Assembly: GCA_021443825.1 (NCBI GenBank)
Contig: JABUTE010000079.1
Span: 1-6,791, forward strand
Origin: Bacillota bacterium
GTDB taxonomy: Bacteria > Bacillota > Clostridia > Peptostreptococcales > Anaerovoracaceae
Length of the DNA: 6,791 bases
Direction of reading: 5' to 3'
Shown: piece after piece, positions 6,363 to 6,791 of the stretch
Position numbering within the stretch: position 1 is the stretch's first letter
How the letters are laid out: each line of letters starts with the position of its first letter
Program-made: the position numbers and the translations under genes
Notes under the pieces: generated by a model
Seen by the model: only the letters and a program-made list of their open reading frames with translations
Told to the model about the DNA's origin: nothing
The model's database searches: none

Positions 6363-6791
6363 ATGAACGAAAAGAACATCTCCGTTTTCGAACAGTTTGT
6401 TGAAGACATCAAAAAGGCTTACGATGCGGTCGGAATCGCTGTCAGCGTTTTTGATAAAGAAAAGGTCCTTTACAGAAACAATTTCGGCGTCAGAGACGCA
6501 CAGACCGGCCTTCCCATCGACGATGATACCATCTTCGGCTGCGCTTCCATTTCCAAGTCGTTCACGGCTATGAGCATCATGCAGATGGCCGAGAAGGGAA
6601 TCATCGATATCGAAGATCCCATCTGCAAATATCTGCCCGAATATACCGATCCTCAGAAGGATCCTGTCTGCATCAAGCATCTGCTCAGCCATGCCGGCGG
6701 CTTCTTTCCCATGCCCCGTATTCTGGTGCAGCAGGTTGCCGAGGAGCTGGGCATCTGGAACGGCGGAAAGAGCGAGCTGACCCACGACGAG
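6363..6791 (+). CDS. Class C beta-lactamase-related serine hydrolase (5' part)
   Basis: The first 143 residues of a protein of the beta-lactamase/DD-peptidase (Pfam Beta-lactamase, AmpC/EstB-like) family, open at the right edge. The nucleophile motif SxxK is present as S62-I-S-K65 in FGCASISKSFTAM, and the family's LLSHAGG follows at 107-113. The catalytic YxN and the C-terminal KTG-like motifs would lie beyond the window. There is no signal peptide or lipobox, so this looks cytoplasmic and more like an esterase, peptidase or amidase relative than a secreted beta-lactamase; resistance should not be assumed. The ATG at 6363 has a strong Shine-Dalgarno AAAGGAG (6348-6354) that begins on the last base of the MATE stop codon, so the two genes are very likely cotranscribed and possibly coupled. 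Confidence 0.88.
   Translation, partial: MNEKNISVFEQFVEDIKKAYDAVGIAVSVFDKEKVLYRNNFGVRDAQTGLPIDDDTIFGCASISKSFTAMSIMQMAEKGIIDIEDPICKYLPEYTDPQKDPVCIKHLLSHAGGFFPMPRILVQQVAEELGIWNGGKSELTHDE

Overview
The window looks like an ordinary chromosomal stretch from a low-to-mid GC Gram-positive anaerobe. Bacillota, probably class Clostridia, is my best guess. The basis is the strong AGGAGG-type ribosome-binding sites, sigma-A style promoters, U-tract terminators, a tRNA with encoded CCA, and proteins that read like gut clostridial versions of MgtE, SHMT and MATE. The genus cannot be fixed from the sequence alone. I see no transposase, integrase, CRISPR array or defence gene.

Layout. Bases 2-2034 hold a short plus-strand operon: an MBL-fold metal-dependent hydrolase, then the magnesium channel gene mgtE 23 bp downstream. 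A perfect 13-bp hairpin (2066-2098) with U-rich flanks on both strands ends this unit and also the convergent minus-strand unit. That unit reads right to left: a small nitroreductase-family flavoprotein (4120-4614), then glyA (2750-4000) with its own well-formed promoter (4052-4080), then a small degenerate kinase-fold protein (2127-2732) whose ribosome-binding site overlaps the glyA stop codon. Bases 4615-4883 form a divergent regulatory region. It holds a probable nitroreductase promoter facing left, an extended -10 promoter facing right, several small inverted repeats, and a 17-base stretch resembling an Illumina adapter end.

From 4884 the plus strand carries tRNA-Arg(CCG), a MATE-family efflux transporter starting only 26 nt after the tRNA, and the 5' part of a class C beta-lactamase-like serine hydrolase that runs off the right edge. 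No terminator or promoter is visible between these three, so they may share the promoter at 4813-4841.

How they work together: glyA is one-carbon and glycine metabolism, mgtE is magnesium homeostasis, and the MATE protein plus serine hydrolase may be an export/hydrolysis pair. No clear new multi-gene system emerges. The points most worth a second look are the tRNA-MATE arrangement, the divergent kinase-like protein coupled to glyA, and the adapter-like sequence.
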